A DNA stretch of 64,000 bases from Sparassis latifolia (lineage: Eukaryota > Basidiomycota > Agaricomycetes > Polyporales > Sparassidaceae). The stretch covers positions 4,836,001 to 4,900,000 of the forward strand of contig CM031561.1 of assembly GCA_018466975.1 (NCBI GenBank). The letters run 5' to 3'. Positions within the stretch are counted from its first letter, which is position 1. Each line of letters opens with the position of its first letter. Positions 22,842 through 33,889 of this stretch are shown one piece after another. Made by a program: the position numbers and the translations under genes. The notes under the pieces were generated by a model. That model was not told the origin of the DNA. It did no database searches and worked only from the letters and a program-made list of their open reading frames with translations.

Positions 22842-23648
22842 ATGTTCTCCCTTCCATCTTCGCGTTCGCTGCTCGCTGCGTGTCGGCAGTCGGGTTCGTT
22901 TCTGCAGCATGCCACTACCCCGGTGACGCCCCTGCTGTCCTTCGCGCGGTTCAGGTCTCAGCTTGCGCCGAGGCAAGTGAAATACATCAAGCGTCACAAG
23001 GGTGTCATCCCAATACCGACTGGCGGTTCAACGAAGGGCACGACGCTCGCGTACGGCGACTGGGGGATTCGCATCAAGGGTTGCGGGAAGCGGCTTACTG
23101 CGAAGCAGCTCACGTCGGCGGAGGAGGTGCTCAAGAGGAAGATTAAGACCATCAAGGGCGCCAAGGTTTACATGAGAGTATTTCCTGATATCCCTGTTTG
23201 TATCAAGGTGAATAGAGTGTTTAAGAACTAAGCTTTCAAGGTCCTGAGCGATGTGCTTTTATAGGGGAACGAAACCCGTATGGGCAAGGGAAAGGGACAT
23301 TTCGAGTTCTGGGCAACTCGGTGGGTTGCGTCTCGACATTATCGAGTGCTAATTTTCACCTCAGAGACGTGTAGTGTCGCTCCTGGGCGCGTTCTGTTTG
23401 AGCTTGGTGGCGCACCAATTCGTGAGGAGATTGCGCGGGAAGGTACGCGGTCATGCCTTCACCCGTACACATAGACATTAACCACTTCCGTAGCACTTCG
23501 ATTGGCGTGCGACAAACTCCCCACCCAAAATGAATTCATCACCCGCGCGACACCACCGCGTCTGGGAAATATGCTTATCATGCCGGAGGGGCCTCTAGCT
23601 GCTGTCGAGAGGATATCTCAGCAAGCGAAAACGCCCAGTGTATCATAG
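22842..23648 (+). CDS. MRPL16: Mitochondrial large-subunit ribosomal protein uL16m
   Basis: Exons 22842-23207, 23265-23320, 23375-23442 and 23494-23648 join exactly to 645 bases (214 residues). The start [16 protein letters not shown] gives a basic, serine-rich presequence for mitochondrial import; upstream in-frame codons have no support. The uL16 core follows: [83 protein letters not shown] (the GKGKG motif contacting rRNA near the peptidyl transferase site), [20 protein letters not shown] and [18 protein letters not shown]. All four splice sites are GT-AG. A confident housekeeping gene. Confidence 0.93.
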
Positions 23649-23879
23649 CACACAGCCGATGATACCGTACACAATTATCTCCTCTTCTTTTTCATGGTTG
23701 CTGCTTCCATCTCACCGCGCGAACGTCCGTCGAGTTCGTCCCTTCCTTGTTCTCCTACGCGTGATATTCACCAACCGGTTCCTCCGCACGCCTCACCGCC
23801 CTCATGGCCTGCATTGAGTACGCAGGTGGGATTTGAGGTCGAGATATGTATAACCGGTGAACGAAGGTAACTATGGATC

Positions 23880-24530
23880 CTATGATGACGAAGCCAAAGT
23901 CCCCAAACCTTCCTCCTTGGCCACCTCCAGCTTTTTCAACCACCTTACGTCTCGTGCTATCCCAAGCACTCGGGACCTCTGCCGCCGTTTGTTCAGATGC
24001 GAGAAATCTTCTCCCACCCCCACTTCTGTTCCGTATATCTCTTTTGTCTTTGGTTTGGGCACCGTCGGTTTGACGGCCTTCACCTGCCACCGCCATAGGT
24101 CGATCGTCGAGGGCGGCGCCTGGCCCCTTCGTGAAGACTTTGTCATAGTCGAGAGCCGCTGCTCGATCTCTTCCGGTGTGAGAGTGTACGTAGAATGCAC
24201 CTTCTCTATCTCGTGTGCTTCAGCGAGAATGGGCAGCACAACTTTCTTGAGATATCTTGCACATATATACCTTGCTTAGCACGACGACCGAGTGCATAAT
24301 GTCGAAACTTACCGCATGGACTTTACTTCATGTTCGGGGTAGGGCACGTCGGTGGTTGCTGCTGGACGTTCGATAATAGGTGTCCCAAGCGATTCGGACT
24401 CCTTCTGAACAGCAACTCTGAAGATATCCTGGACAGAAATGGGTCCCTTTTGCTCCTGGATAATCGACAGGATGAGCCTGCGAGCCTGGTCACTGAGCCC
24501 ATGCTTCAGAAGACGGAAGCTCATGGCCAC
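23880..24530 (-). CDS. Small basic protein, two exons, unrecognised
   Basis: Exon 1 reads MAMSFRLLKHGLSDQARRLI, LSIIQEQKGPISVQDIFRVA and ends EVKSMR. An intron (GTAAGT...TGCAAG) leads to YLKKVVLPILAEAHEIEK, TLTPEEIEQRLSTM, STIDLWRWQVKAVKP, DFSHLNKRRQRSRVLGIARD, VRWLKKLEVAKEEGLG and stop at 23882-23880. About 190 residues. The basic N-terminal helix and the HLNKRRQR segment would suit a mitochondrial or RNA-binding protein, such as a lineage-specific mitoribosomal subunit, but I do not recognise the family. The true start could be either of the first two methionines. It is divergent from DCP1. Confidence 0.65.
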
Positions 24531-24700
24531 TATGAACGGTGAGGACAGTGAAGAACAGGTGGCACCGGATACCTTTTTCTGTAACTATTATTTTTCGGAA
24601 GATAAGATTTATCTCTCCTTGGGTGGCAAATCCTCTGCTCTGTCTTCGCTGGCCCAAGTTCGATCCTCAATATTTTATCTTCGTTCCTGCTGTCATCACG
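24531..24700. promoter_or_regulatory. Divergent promoter region, small unknown gene / DCP1
   Basis: 170 bases between the start codons at 24530 (minus) and 24701 (plus). Confidence 0.5.
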
Positions 24701-27226
24701 ATGCCACAACGGCGACACTGCTCAGCTACACACACTGCCGCTAGCAATGCACACGCTGTACGTACTGAGAGAACGCAGTCGCCGACACAGCCGAAGCGGC
24801 TACTTGACATGTCTCCCGCGATCTACGAGAACAACATGAAGGTCCTCCATCGCCGGGAGCCTTCAATCACCTCTATTTTTGATCAGTTCAGCCATGTTTG
24901 TGTCTATCACCACAATGGAAGGAAATGGGAGAAACAGGGATACGAAGGCAGCATGTTCCTCTTCGAGAAGTACGTGTCGCACTTTTTCCGAATTTGTTAT
25001 GCGCTCATAGCATTCCAGGCAGACATATCCTCCCTATGGCTTCTTCATCTTAAATCGGATGGGCACCGACGATTATATTCGTCCAATCCACCCAGAGGAC
25101 GACATGGAGATCATGGGGGATTATGTCATGTATCGCTTTTACCCTGAATACACAAAGAAACGTCTCGAGCTAGGTCTTCCGTACCCTATCCCTGAAGAGC
25201 ACCGTGCTCGGTTTGATGAGGAGCTGGCGCGGAGCCAGCCAGTGGGAGAGTCTGACGCAGCGAATGATGCCACTCCCAAAGGCAAGAAGGGCAACTCTGT
25301 CACTATCGGTCTGTGGATGTTTGCGACAGATGCGCGAGAACCACTCAAAGATGTGATGATGCGGTATGCGGCCATGCGTTCCTCTCGATTCCGGGTGTTG
25401 TTGAGCGAGCGTTCAGGTTGCATTCGTACATCAAGCAGGGAAAGCCGTATCCTCAAGAGTTCCGATTTGGGCCCAGCCGTCCTCCACCAACGAACCTCCA
25501 TGTGCGCACAGCCAGTCGCTCCTCAGCACGATCGACGTCCCAAGGTACGAATTCTCTGGTACTTCTTTACTTGCACTAGCTGATGATAACAACACTAAAA
25601 AGCGAGTCAAACGAGTGATAAGCCGACTCGGAATGAACAGGTCAACGGCGCATCACTGACCGCCCCTACGCCTCCTATTGGTAGCGCTGGTTCTGAACTC
25701 GACAAGTTGTTCGCAAAACTGATACCGTCTGCCTCCTCAACTCCTGCTATCGAGCGTCAAGCCGCCCCACCGCGTCCTACGTCAGGTCTCTCGGTGCATG
25801 ATCTGTTCGCCCGCTTGGGTGGATCAACTCAGTCACCAGTGCGGACGCCAATTGCGCCAGCACCTGCAACTGCACCGCAGAAGCGCGGTCAAGCTCTCCT
25901 CGATTCAATATTTGCCTCGGCCACCCAAGCGGGAGCCGCTATGCCCCCAGTCTCTCTTGCAGCAGATCCCCATTCTCCCTCAAACTTCCACCCGGTTCCG
26001 TCTGTTTCTCTACCCCCTCGTGCTGAAGAAATCCAGATTGTCTCCCCCAAACCCACCTCCAGCGCACTACCTCAAATTCTCAACCATGACGTCATCTACA
26101 CCTTGCTGGGACTGAGTCCTACCTCCCGTGCGTCCTCTGCGACAGTAAGTTCAGCAGAGTCGCACACATCAGCGCCGAACCGATATGAGGGCGACAACGA
26201 GGAGGAGGAGAGCGAGCCCGAGCCCGCGTCAGAAAGTTGATACCTTAACTCTTGACAATATTCGGATACTAACATAGTTTTTCAGCATCATCGTCTGGCG
26301 CGCCTACGCCTCCAGTGGAGGAACCCACACCCCCAGCGTCGAATCACACTCAAGCTGGAAGGACTCCTAGAAAAGTGGAAGGCGATGTCACACCACGCGC
26401 AGCTGTGCGTGGCATAGGGCCCCTGTCACCAGCCCCGCCGTCGCAAGTCTCGCCTGCACCGGTGCGAGGCCAGCAATATCTTACGCCATCAGCTGCTTCC
26501 CCTGCGACTAACAGCCTTACTCCCGACTCTTCATCGGTGTCTATATCGACCATTGCCGCTTCCAACTCCGCGCCGCGACAACGTAAACTCGTCCCCTTCG
26601 AAGCTGAGTCAGACCTCTGGCCGTATCCCCGTGCGCCGCTCGACGACCGCCTGCACGAAGACTTCGACGCCGATGTGGTAGAGCTCGACTTCGCCGACAC
26701 CCGCGCTCTGAGCGACCCGTCGCTGTTCTCGAGTCGGCTGAAAGAGAAGCAGGGCAAGGCGGGTGCGAAGAAGAAGACGCGCAAGGAGCGCGCGGCAGAT
26801 CGGGAGCGGGAGCGCGAGGAGATCGAGAAAGGGTGGGATGTCCCTGTTAGCTGCCAGCCGCAGGTGGATGCGACCGTTCCCCGCCAGCGTGCTGTCCCTG
26901 CGGTGAATGGCAAGGCTAAGGCCAAACAGGTCGCTGCGAATGGCACATCTGCGGCTGCTGCGGCTCCCCCTCTCGTTAACGGTGGCGGCCTGCAGAACGG
27001 TGTCCACGCTGCTGCTGCGAAAGACGCCGTCATCTCTGCTGTCGCTGCTGAAGAGAAGAATATTGCTGGCAATCTGTCGAGGAATGATTTCGTCCGGGAA
27101 TTGCTTACTCTAATACATGTGAGTCGGATATATCCTCGCTGTCCTGGCCGCTCATTGACGTATTCGCAGACGGACAAGAATTTCGTTCACAGTTTATGGC
27201 AGGAATATCTAAATCGCACTAGTTGA
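24701..27226 (+). CDS. DCP1: mRNA-decapping enzyme subunit Dcp1
   Basis: Dcp1 activates Dcp2, which removes the mRNA 5' cap in the cytoplasm and P-bodies. Exons 24701-24969, 25019-25363, 25417-25544, 25603-26235, 26286-27118 and 27170-27226 join in frame. The EVH1 domain is clear: YENNMKVLHRREPSITSIFD, FSHVCVYHHNGRKWEKQGYE, GSMFLFEK, QTYPPYGFFILNRMGTDDYI and GDYVMYRFYPEYTKKRLE. A long Pro/Ser/Ala-rich linker follows with short motifs that could bind Edc proteins (SVHDLFARL, HDVIYTLLGLS). The C-terminus has a basic coiled coil (KKKTRKERAADREREREE) and ends NDFVRELLTLIHTDKNFVHS, the conserved end of fungal Dcp1. An in-frame stop at 26238-26240 is spliced out by the intron at 26236-26285. Confidence 0.9.
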
Positions 27227-27543
27227 GATCGATTCAGCATCCTGTATTATTCACTCCTTTGATTCGACCAAGAACACCACGCACAGTAAACATCTCTACT
27301 CAACGTCTCGACTACATCACATCTTGTCCATTCGAGCATCGTTTGTCGGTCACCGCTACCTCTGTAATTTCTTCAGGGATGATTGGGTTTCTTGTCTGTA
27401 ATGCAGCATCTTGTCGTGTTCGCAGTCTTGTCCCTTCTTGATGTGTTGTAGCATACGGATCTTCTGTCAAATCTGTTAGCGTCGTGGGGAAACTTCATCG
27501 TCACCTTCCTTAGCTAGATCTTCTGAATGATACTATAGCGTCT

Positions 27544-28220
27544 GTGTCATACAAACTCCTTGATGTACATACAACTGCTGAGCACCCCCGTCGTTCGCGT
27601 CTCGCTTTAGGCGATGAAGACCGCGGCATGCGGTATCTCTTAAACGGTGCGGTGAAGAAAGGGTTCACCGTAGCGCATCTGCATGCGAACCAGCATTACT
27701 TTATGGACATGACCGTCGGGTTCCGAGTCGAAGAACCGTCGAACGTGAAGGTGAGTTCTGGCACAGGCGGCGATCCCATCGGAGGTTTGGCGCATAACTG
27801 CAGTCTCCCGAAGGCAGATGGTAGACACTCTGCGTCAACCTCGTACCTCGGATATCCGTGTCTGACCATAACTGCCTTCTTCAGATTATTCCGTGCTCGA
27901 TGGATAAATTGTTGACAGCAAACGACAAGATCCACCAGCCGCCGCCGGCGACATGCTCAGGCTGGGCAAGATGGTGCCAGAAGACCGAAAACCTTGCACG
28001 GTGCAGTACATGCCACAAAGCGCAATTCTGCAGCAAAGTATGTCATCTCGCCGCCTCCTTCATTGTCCATGTGGTAATTTGTCGTGGTGAGGATCACCAA
28101 GCTGCTGCGTGGAAAGACGAGCACAGGACCGAGTCCAAAGCGTTTGTGACCCTCGAGTGGCTCCGAGTCATGGAGAAAAACTGGAAGCATTTCCACGATT
28201 TAGTTTTTCTGATTTTGTAG
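27544..28220 (+). CDS. MYND-type zinc-finger protein with degenerate ligands
   Basis: Exon 1 carries MRYLLNGAVKKGFTVAHLHA and YFMDMTVGFRVEEPSNVK. Intron 27752 to about 27888 joins to IIPCSMDKLLTANDKIHQPP and the finger ATCSGWARWCQKTENLARCS-TCHKAQFCSK. A second intron leads to DHQAAAWKDEHRTESKAF and a stop near 28220. In normal MYND fingers the pattern is CxxC, CxxC, YCxxxC, HxxxC. Here the first pair is spaced C-x6-C, the YCSKxC cysteine is lost and the last cysteine is serine. It may be a decaying or non-zinc-binding version. No good start codon is visible; GTG at 27544 is unlikely and ATG at about 27628 seems too late. Confidence 0.6.
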
Positions 28221-28561
28221 ATACGATCAAATGACGTTCCGCACACAAAAGAAATCAACAGTTCAGGTCTTCGAATATGATGTTTAACTCGACACCTAAC
28301 GGTAACTGGAAGATCTATCAGTGGTACTCGGAGCTCCATTGAAGCACAGCGTATGAAATACATTTTATCGGGAATCGTGAACGACGATCGCGAAGTACGA
28401 ACGCAAACAGTTATTAGCAATATAGAAACCGACCTCATCCTCATGAACCGACATCCATGGTCACATCGAAACCATCAGCGTGTCCTGCAGCCAGCCGGCG
28501 GCGTATAAGCCTACAGCGTGGGACTATTTAGCGTCGAAGATGGAAAAACCGCTGCCCAAGC

Positions 28562-30071
28562 TCACCGTTCGAATAAATCCAACGGGCTGTCAACCATTCC
28601 TGCATCGGCACTCACCATTTCACCAGTATCCGCACCTGCATAGCGAGTATCTTGGCTGTATGCTCGCAGAGGCACCCAGCTACTGAGCGGACTCGTCCCA
28701 GGCTCGTACGTCGCCTGCGCGACATATAATAATAACCCATCCGACTTGACTTCCGCGGACGCTGCATGCAGTTGAATCAAAGGCGACACGGCGCCAGCGC
28801 CACCCAGATCCATCGTTCCCGCAACAACTGAAGCACGTGAAGGAATGGGTGTGGAGACCGGAACGTAACGCGAAGCACGGGTGAGTGGGATTAGGGTATT
28901 TGCAAGATACAGGAGGGTTGTGTTCGTGTGGTATGGAATAGGCACAAACGTCGCGGGGTAGGGAAACTGGTATGGAGGTTGCTGTTGTTCCGCTTGAGGT
29001 TCCGAGGCGCTGGGTGGTGGCGGGAAGGAGGGAAGTTCAGAAAGACGCGTGTCCCGCCACCAGAACCGGAAAGGCGTCTCGCATTCGCCAACGTCTTGCC
29101 CCTTCCACTGCAATACGTCCAGTACGTGTAATATACCGGTGTCTTTCCAGTTCTCATCAAGTATGCAGTCGAGAACTGTCTGCGGGGGAAGTGGAGATGG
29201 AAACGGCTTCATCAACGGTTTTCCAAGCACGCGAGAGCGGAGAGTGGTATTTGGCACTACCAAACAAAATCAGCGGAGGAAGCATATAAGATTTCGACAA
29301 CTTACCAACACCAGCAATACCAGCTGCCTGATGTGTTACGGCGAGGCATCGCTTGCCTACTGGGACAGGTGTGACAGCGACCCAGCTCGTCTCGATATCT
29401 TCCGGGATCCCATCATGCCCCAGAGTGGCCTGATCGAATCCCTCTACCATCTCCAGCAGCTCCGCGTACATGCATTTATCTGCCCATCGGGATGGCTTAG
29501 TGATCCGTGCTTTGTTCGAGCCACTGCCCGCGGCGGTATTAGAGTGACGCGCTTTGGCCTTGCGCTTATTTTTCCCGCGCTTCTTTCCAGTGGTTTGCAC
29601 ATTGCTCGCCTGCAAAGGAGATATGGCAGACTCACTGGAGAAGGTGTGCTCTTTTGTAACAGCGCCAGCGTCATTCGCAGTAAGAACAGTACTGTCGGAC
29701 GGGAGCATGGATGTGAACGATGCGACGCCACTGCGAAGTACTTCAGGTCCGTCCAGGGCACCATCTTCATCCACCTCGTCATCTGATGGGCCAAGGTTCA
29801 TGTCCGCGAAGAAGTCCAACTGTCGCGTCGCATCGACGCGTTGGGCTCGTCTCTGCATGCGATAACGTGAGATAAGTGTGAACGTTTGATATAAAGTCTA
29901 TGCGTACGCGTTTCTGCTCTTCCAAAGCCTATCCAAGCCGAGGATGAGAGAGGAACAGCACTCCTCAGAGGTTCGATCACTCACTTTATTTCTCCGCTGT
30001 TCTTGGGACGTGTGCGCATCTCTGACCGTTGCAGGAGGTGTCTTGTAGGATGCTTTGCGATCATGAAACAT
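28562..30071 (-). CDS. Snurportin-1-like snRNP import adaptor
   Basis: Snurportin binds the trimethylguanosine cap of U snRNAs and importin-beta, and brings snRNPs into the nucleus. The start MFHDRKASYKTPPATVRDAH is followed by EQRRNK, then ALEEQKR and RRAQRVDATRQLDFFADMNL, an Arg-rich N-terminus fitting the importin-beta-binding segment. The cap-binding domain shows PVGKRCLAVTHQAAGIAG, KLSKSYMLPPLILFG, PFPSPLPPQTVLDCILDENW, ILHVLDVLQWKGQDVGECET and PFRFWWRDTRLSEL. It ends in a variable tail, stop at 28562. The first three exons are very short and spliced with good sites. Divergent from the GT61 gene. The name follows the animal protein; a fungal symbol is not settled. Confidence 0.82.
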
Positions 30072-30408
30072 GATAAAAGAATGATAAAAGAATGAAAACT
30101 TCTTGATTTCTTCTAGCTAGTGGATGTTGAGTGATCGTGTTCCTGATCAATCTTCAAGGCAGTAGAACGAGCAATTTACCAGCGTCGAGCTCGAGCTCAT
30201 CTGAATACAGGCAGGCGCTAACTTGACCGCGGATTAATGAGTCACGTCCACGTGCATCGTCACAGTCACAACCCCTCCAGAACCTCGACAGCAAGTCGTC
30301 AGTGTCTCGAGGGTTGTGACTGCAACATCGGGCTCTCCCCCACTGGGAACAATATCCGAAGATCACTGGTGACGAGGTAACCTGTATGCTCTCCGGACTG
30401 GTCTGACA
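30072..30408. promoter_or_regulatory. Divergent promoter region, snurportin / GT61
   Basis: 337 bases between start codons at 30071 (minus) and 30409 (plus), AT-rich near the snurportin start. No specific element is identified. Confidence 0.45.
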
Positions 30409-32369
30409 ATGCCGCCTTTCAATCCCACCTCTCGGGAGGTCGTTCTTCTCGGGGTGCTCCTTATCTCCTTGCTATTCTTCTCGACGACCTTCACTACAAG
30501 GCAAAGTAGTATTGCTGGGCTCAAGCGACCATATATCTTCAATGGAGAAGAGGATAGCGATGACGCAAAGTTGCCGACGCTTGCAACACATTATACACTG
30601 CAATCGCTAAATCAGCCCCTCAGCTGGGGTCTAGGTCAGGTTCCAGAGACAAAAATTGTCGCACATGTCCCTGGTGAGTCTGTCTTTCTCTCTTCTTCGT
30701 CTCGAAGGCGGCGTTTGGAAGCCATAAATGCTCTGCTTCTCCGATGGAATCACGTGACATTTCTTGAGTTAGCACAGTCTTTCGGTTTCCCGGGCAGTTT
30801 TGGAACTGCTGAGCGTAGCACTAGCTCACCGCTCTAGGTTTAATATTACTGAATACACACGTTGTGTGCTCTACCTTGCCACCGCTATTTCCTCGCCTCT
30901 TTCTTCTCTATTCCGGAATTTCATGAATACTCATCATTCACCGCCTCGATGATCCAGGCTGGACAATTTTTGACAAGTTATACATGATGAACGGCACGGT
31001 GTACATTGTCAACGACCAACCGGAAAGTATCCCCGACCGGTCGCGCATGATCTCCACCGCGATCAACATCGCGAATGGTGCACAGGCACAGGCACAACGC
31101 GTGCCTACTGACAAGGAGATGCAAATCATTAGCACGAATGAGGCAGCCCAATTATTTGGGCCAGATGCTGAGCGTATTGATGGAGTCACAGTACGCTTTA
31201 CCTTCCTAACATCATGGTTAGCTGTTTGCTCATATTCACGCTGCCTGTAGTGGTATGCCAATGACCCATTACAATTGTGCGTCCTCTTAAGTCTATATCA
31301 TCTGCTTCATCTCACATAATTTCAGTGTCACCCATTATTACCACTGGTCAGCCGAACTTTTCTTCGGTTTCTGGCGCACGTATTCCTCGCTTGACCCGAC
31401 CATCGCCCCGAATGGAGAAACGGCTCTGCCCACTCCTCGGCGGATGTTCTTCTCACACGTCGATGCGGCGCACTGGCGGGACTATGCGGCCATGAACCAA
31501 TGGGTCCTACGAAGCGCATTTCCCTCCATCTCGATGGAGTTTATGAACGACTTCAAGGAGCGTGCGGAGATGGGCCGCGCGTTCGTGTTCGACCGCGCAG
31601 TGCTTGCGGATCGTGCAGCTGCAATGTACGGCGAGTTCTTTCTGCGCACGCAGCGCACGGCGGCGAATGCGTTCGCGCTTCCGGGCAGCGTCAACTGGTG
31701 GAGCACGATAAGAAATAACGTCGTTCGCTTTGCCGGTCTTGAAGGCTACGATGGGGCTGCTGTGCAGGGCGTGACGAGCACCCCCGTCATCACCTATATC
31801 TCCCGACAGGGATGGGGCAGACGTATGCTTATACAGGAGCACCACGAGCGCCTTGTGCAAGAGCTATACAATCTGCGCGACACGTACGGGTACGAGGTGA
31901 ATGTCGTGAGCATGGACAAGCTGTCGCGTATCGAGCAATTTCAGCTTGCGGGGCGTACCACTGTGGGTTTTCACTCCATGTCACTAATTTGCTCCGGAAC
32001 GTTGATGTCGTCGCAGATCATGATGGGTGTGCACGGCAACGGCCTGACGGCCCTTGTGTGGATGCGGCCGACCCCGCGGTCTACCGTCATAGAGTTCTTC
32101 TTCCCACAGGGATTCGCCCACGACTATGAGTACACAACCCGCGCATTGGGCATGGTGCATTACGGGTTCTGGAACGACCAGTGCGCTAACTCCCCACTCT
32201 CTATGTACTCATTTGTCTGACATACATTCACAGGTCGTTCACCAGCCCCGACGTCCCGCCGGTGAACTATCCGCCGGGCTTCCAAAGCAACGCCATCCCA
32301 ATTGACGGTGCGGCGGTGGCGCGGCTCTGCCAGCAGCGCCTGACACTGTCGGAGGAGGCTGATGATTAG
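30409..32369 (+). CDS. Glycosyltransferase family 61 protein (Golgi type II membrane protein)
   Basis: Six exons (30409-30673, 30958-31190, 31251-31276, 31326-31962, 32017-32180, 32234-32369) add to 1461 bases, 486 residues. A signal anchor (EVVLLGVLLISLLFFSTTF) near the N-terminus predicts a type II Golgi protein. The GT61/DUF563 landmarks are THYYHWSAELFFGFWRTY, TPVITYISRQGWGRR, VNVVSMDKLSRIEQFQL, the motif IMMGVHGNGLTALVWMRP, and STVIEFFFPQGFAHDYEY. Members transfer sugars such as xylose or GlcNAc to proteins or glycans; the substrate here is unknown. The third exon is only 26 bases, and the intron 31963-32016 is needed to bring RTT next to IMMG. Confidence 0.88.
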
Positions 32370-32651
32370 AGAGCGGATATGGCTCTCGGTCTAGAGATTG
32401 AACCAGCGGAAAACCTCGACGGCGATCATATCACGATTCGTAACTTATTAACGTGGACGTTCTGGTACCTTATAATTACCATGGTTGATACACCTAGAGA
32501 TACTAGTACAGAGTCTGAGACCAACCGACAAGAGTGTGAATCTGAGGGGGGGGGGATAGACTTTCGCGTTCGGTCACGTGTACAGCGTCACTGTGATCTT
32601 CATGAATCAGGCCGACCTTTCCCCTCATCTTCTCTTCGGTAAATTGCTATC

Positions 32652-33889
32652 ATGTTCGACTCAGAAGGGGGACCTACTCTGGGACTAGATGACATATTTA
32701 CCGTCAGTTTTCGACTTGTCACTGCGATCCCACTCATACCGATATCGGGGCCCTCTCGGAAACTCACCTCAAGGAACCACCGCGACCGCCGTCGCCGGAA
32801 CCTACAGTAACTCTATACACGCGCGATGCGGAGCTGCCACCATGGGCGAGCAGCGGCCGTCCATGGTCTACGATAGAAATCAGGCTTGTAGGCTCGCATC
32901 CCCTCTGGGGTCATTATCTGTGAAGTTCAGCAATCCCGAATAATGTGGATCCTATGCTGATCGTTTCTACTAGATGGAACGCCTCTCGTGCATTTGCCTC
33001 GTATCTTGATATACATTCTGAGCTGTACCGCGACCGCTCGGTGCTCGAATTGGGCGCAGGAGGAGGCCTCCCCGGGCTTGTTGCAGCGAAGAATGGCGCT
33101 CGCACGGTTTGTTGTTTGTTTGACTGCTGGAAACAGAGCTGATCTCATGATATCACCGCCGCACAGGTCGTGTTGACTGACTATCCAGATACCGCCCTTC
33201 TTGAAAACCTGGCCTACAATGTTCAAAATAACGTTCCATCCGAGCTTTTACAACGTGTACACGTGAAGGTGAGTTCTCGTTTCTCTACTAGGTTGGCATG
33301 GTTGTCATATGGCGAACAGGGATATATCTGGGGCCATTCCGTAGACCCCCTCCTCAATTGGCGGGAGGGCCCCTCTAGATCGGAGGGATTCGACCTGATC
33401 ATCATGTCGGATCTCATCTTCAATCACTCACAGGTAATCCCGTCTGCACAGAACGCATTTTGGCTGCTAACGTCGACATTCGTGAACTTCAGCACAACGC
33501 CTTGCTGCAGACGTGCGAACACGCATTATCAAGATCGCGGTCATCTGTAACGCCCAATACTCCCAGCGCGCTGCACACACATACACCACTCGATGCCGCA
33601 AAGAAAACCAATAAAACTCTGGAGCCGTGTCTCCTCGTATTCTACACGCACCATCGTCCCCATCTCGCGCACCGCGACATGCAGTTCTTCGACGAGGCTC
33701 GCGATCGCGGGTGGCTTTGCAACGAGATCTTGACACAGAAGTTCGAGGCAAGACATTTCCCGCTCTTCAAGTAAACTGTGCGCTGATATGAGTGTTATGT
33801 CGCAGCCCATGTTCCCGGAAGACCCAGGAGAGGAAGAGGTTCGCGCGACGGTTCATGGATGGCGTTTGACGCGCACTCTGCAAGCATAG
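32652..33889 (+). CDS. EFM7: Protein N-terminal and lysine methyltransferase EFM7-like
   Basis: A class I SAM methyltransferase of the METTL21-like group; yeast Efm7 methylates the N-terminus and a lysine of elongation factor 1A. Seven exons (32652-32702, 32774-32919, 32974-33106, 33167-33268, 33320-33433, 33493-33747, 33806-33889) total 885 bases, 294 residues. Landmarks: LGLDDIFT, PSPEPTVTLYTRDAELPPWA, STIEIRLVGSHPLWG, LWNASRAFASYLDIHSELYR, SVLELGAGGGLPGLVAAKNG (SAM motif I), VVLTDYPDTALLENLAYNVQ, GYIWGHSVDPLL, FDLIIMSDLIFNHSQ, CLLVFYTHHRPHLAHRDMQF and PMFPEDPGEEEVRATVHGWR. The last intron starts with GC instead of GT. Slightly longer than usual because of a Ser/Thr-rich insert in exon 6. 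Confidence 0.9.

Noticed and set aside
26350..27177. Minus-strand frame of 275 codons opposite DCP1
   Set aside because: Shadow of the last large DCP1 exon; no family motifs, while the plus frame ends in the conserved Dcp1 C-terminus.
32542..32561. Run of G near 32547 as a regulatory or quadruplex site
   Set aside because: A single short homopolymer run in an intergenic space, with no other support.
20347..33889. A biosynthetic or RNA-processing gene cluster
   Set aside because: The genes are ordinary housekeeping genes with separate or paired promoters; closeness alone does not show a joint system.
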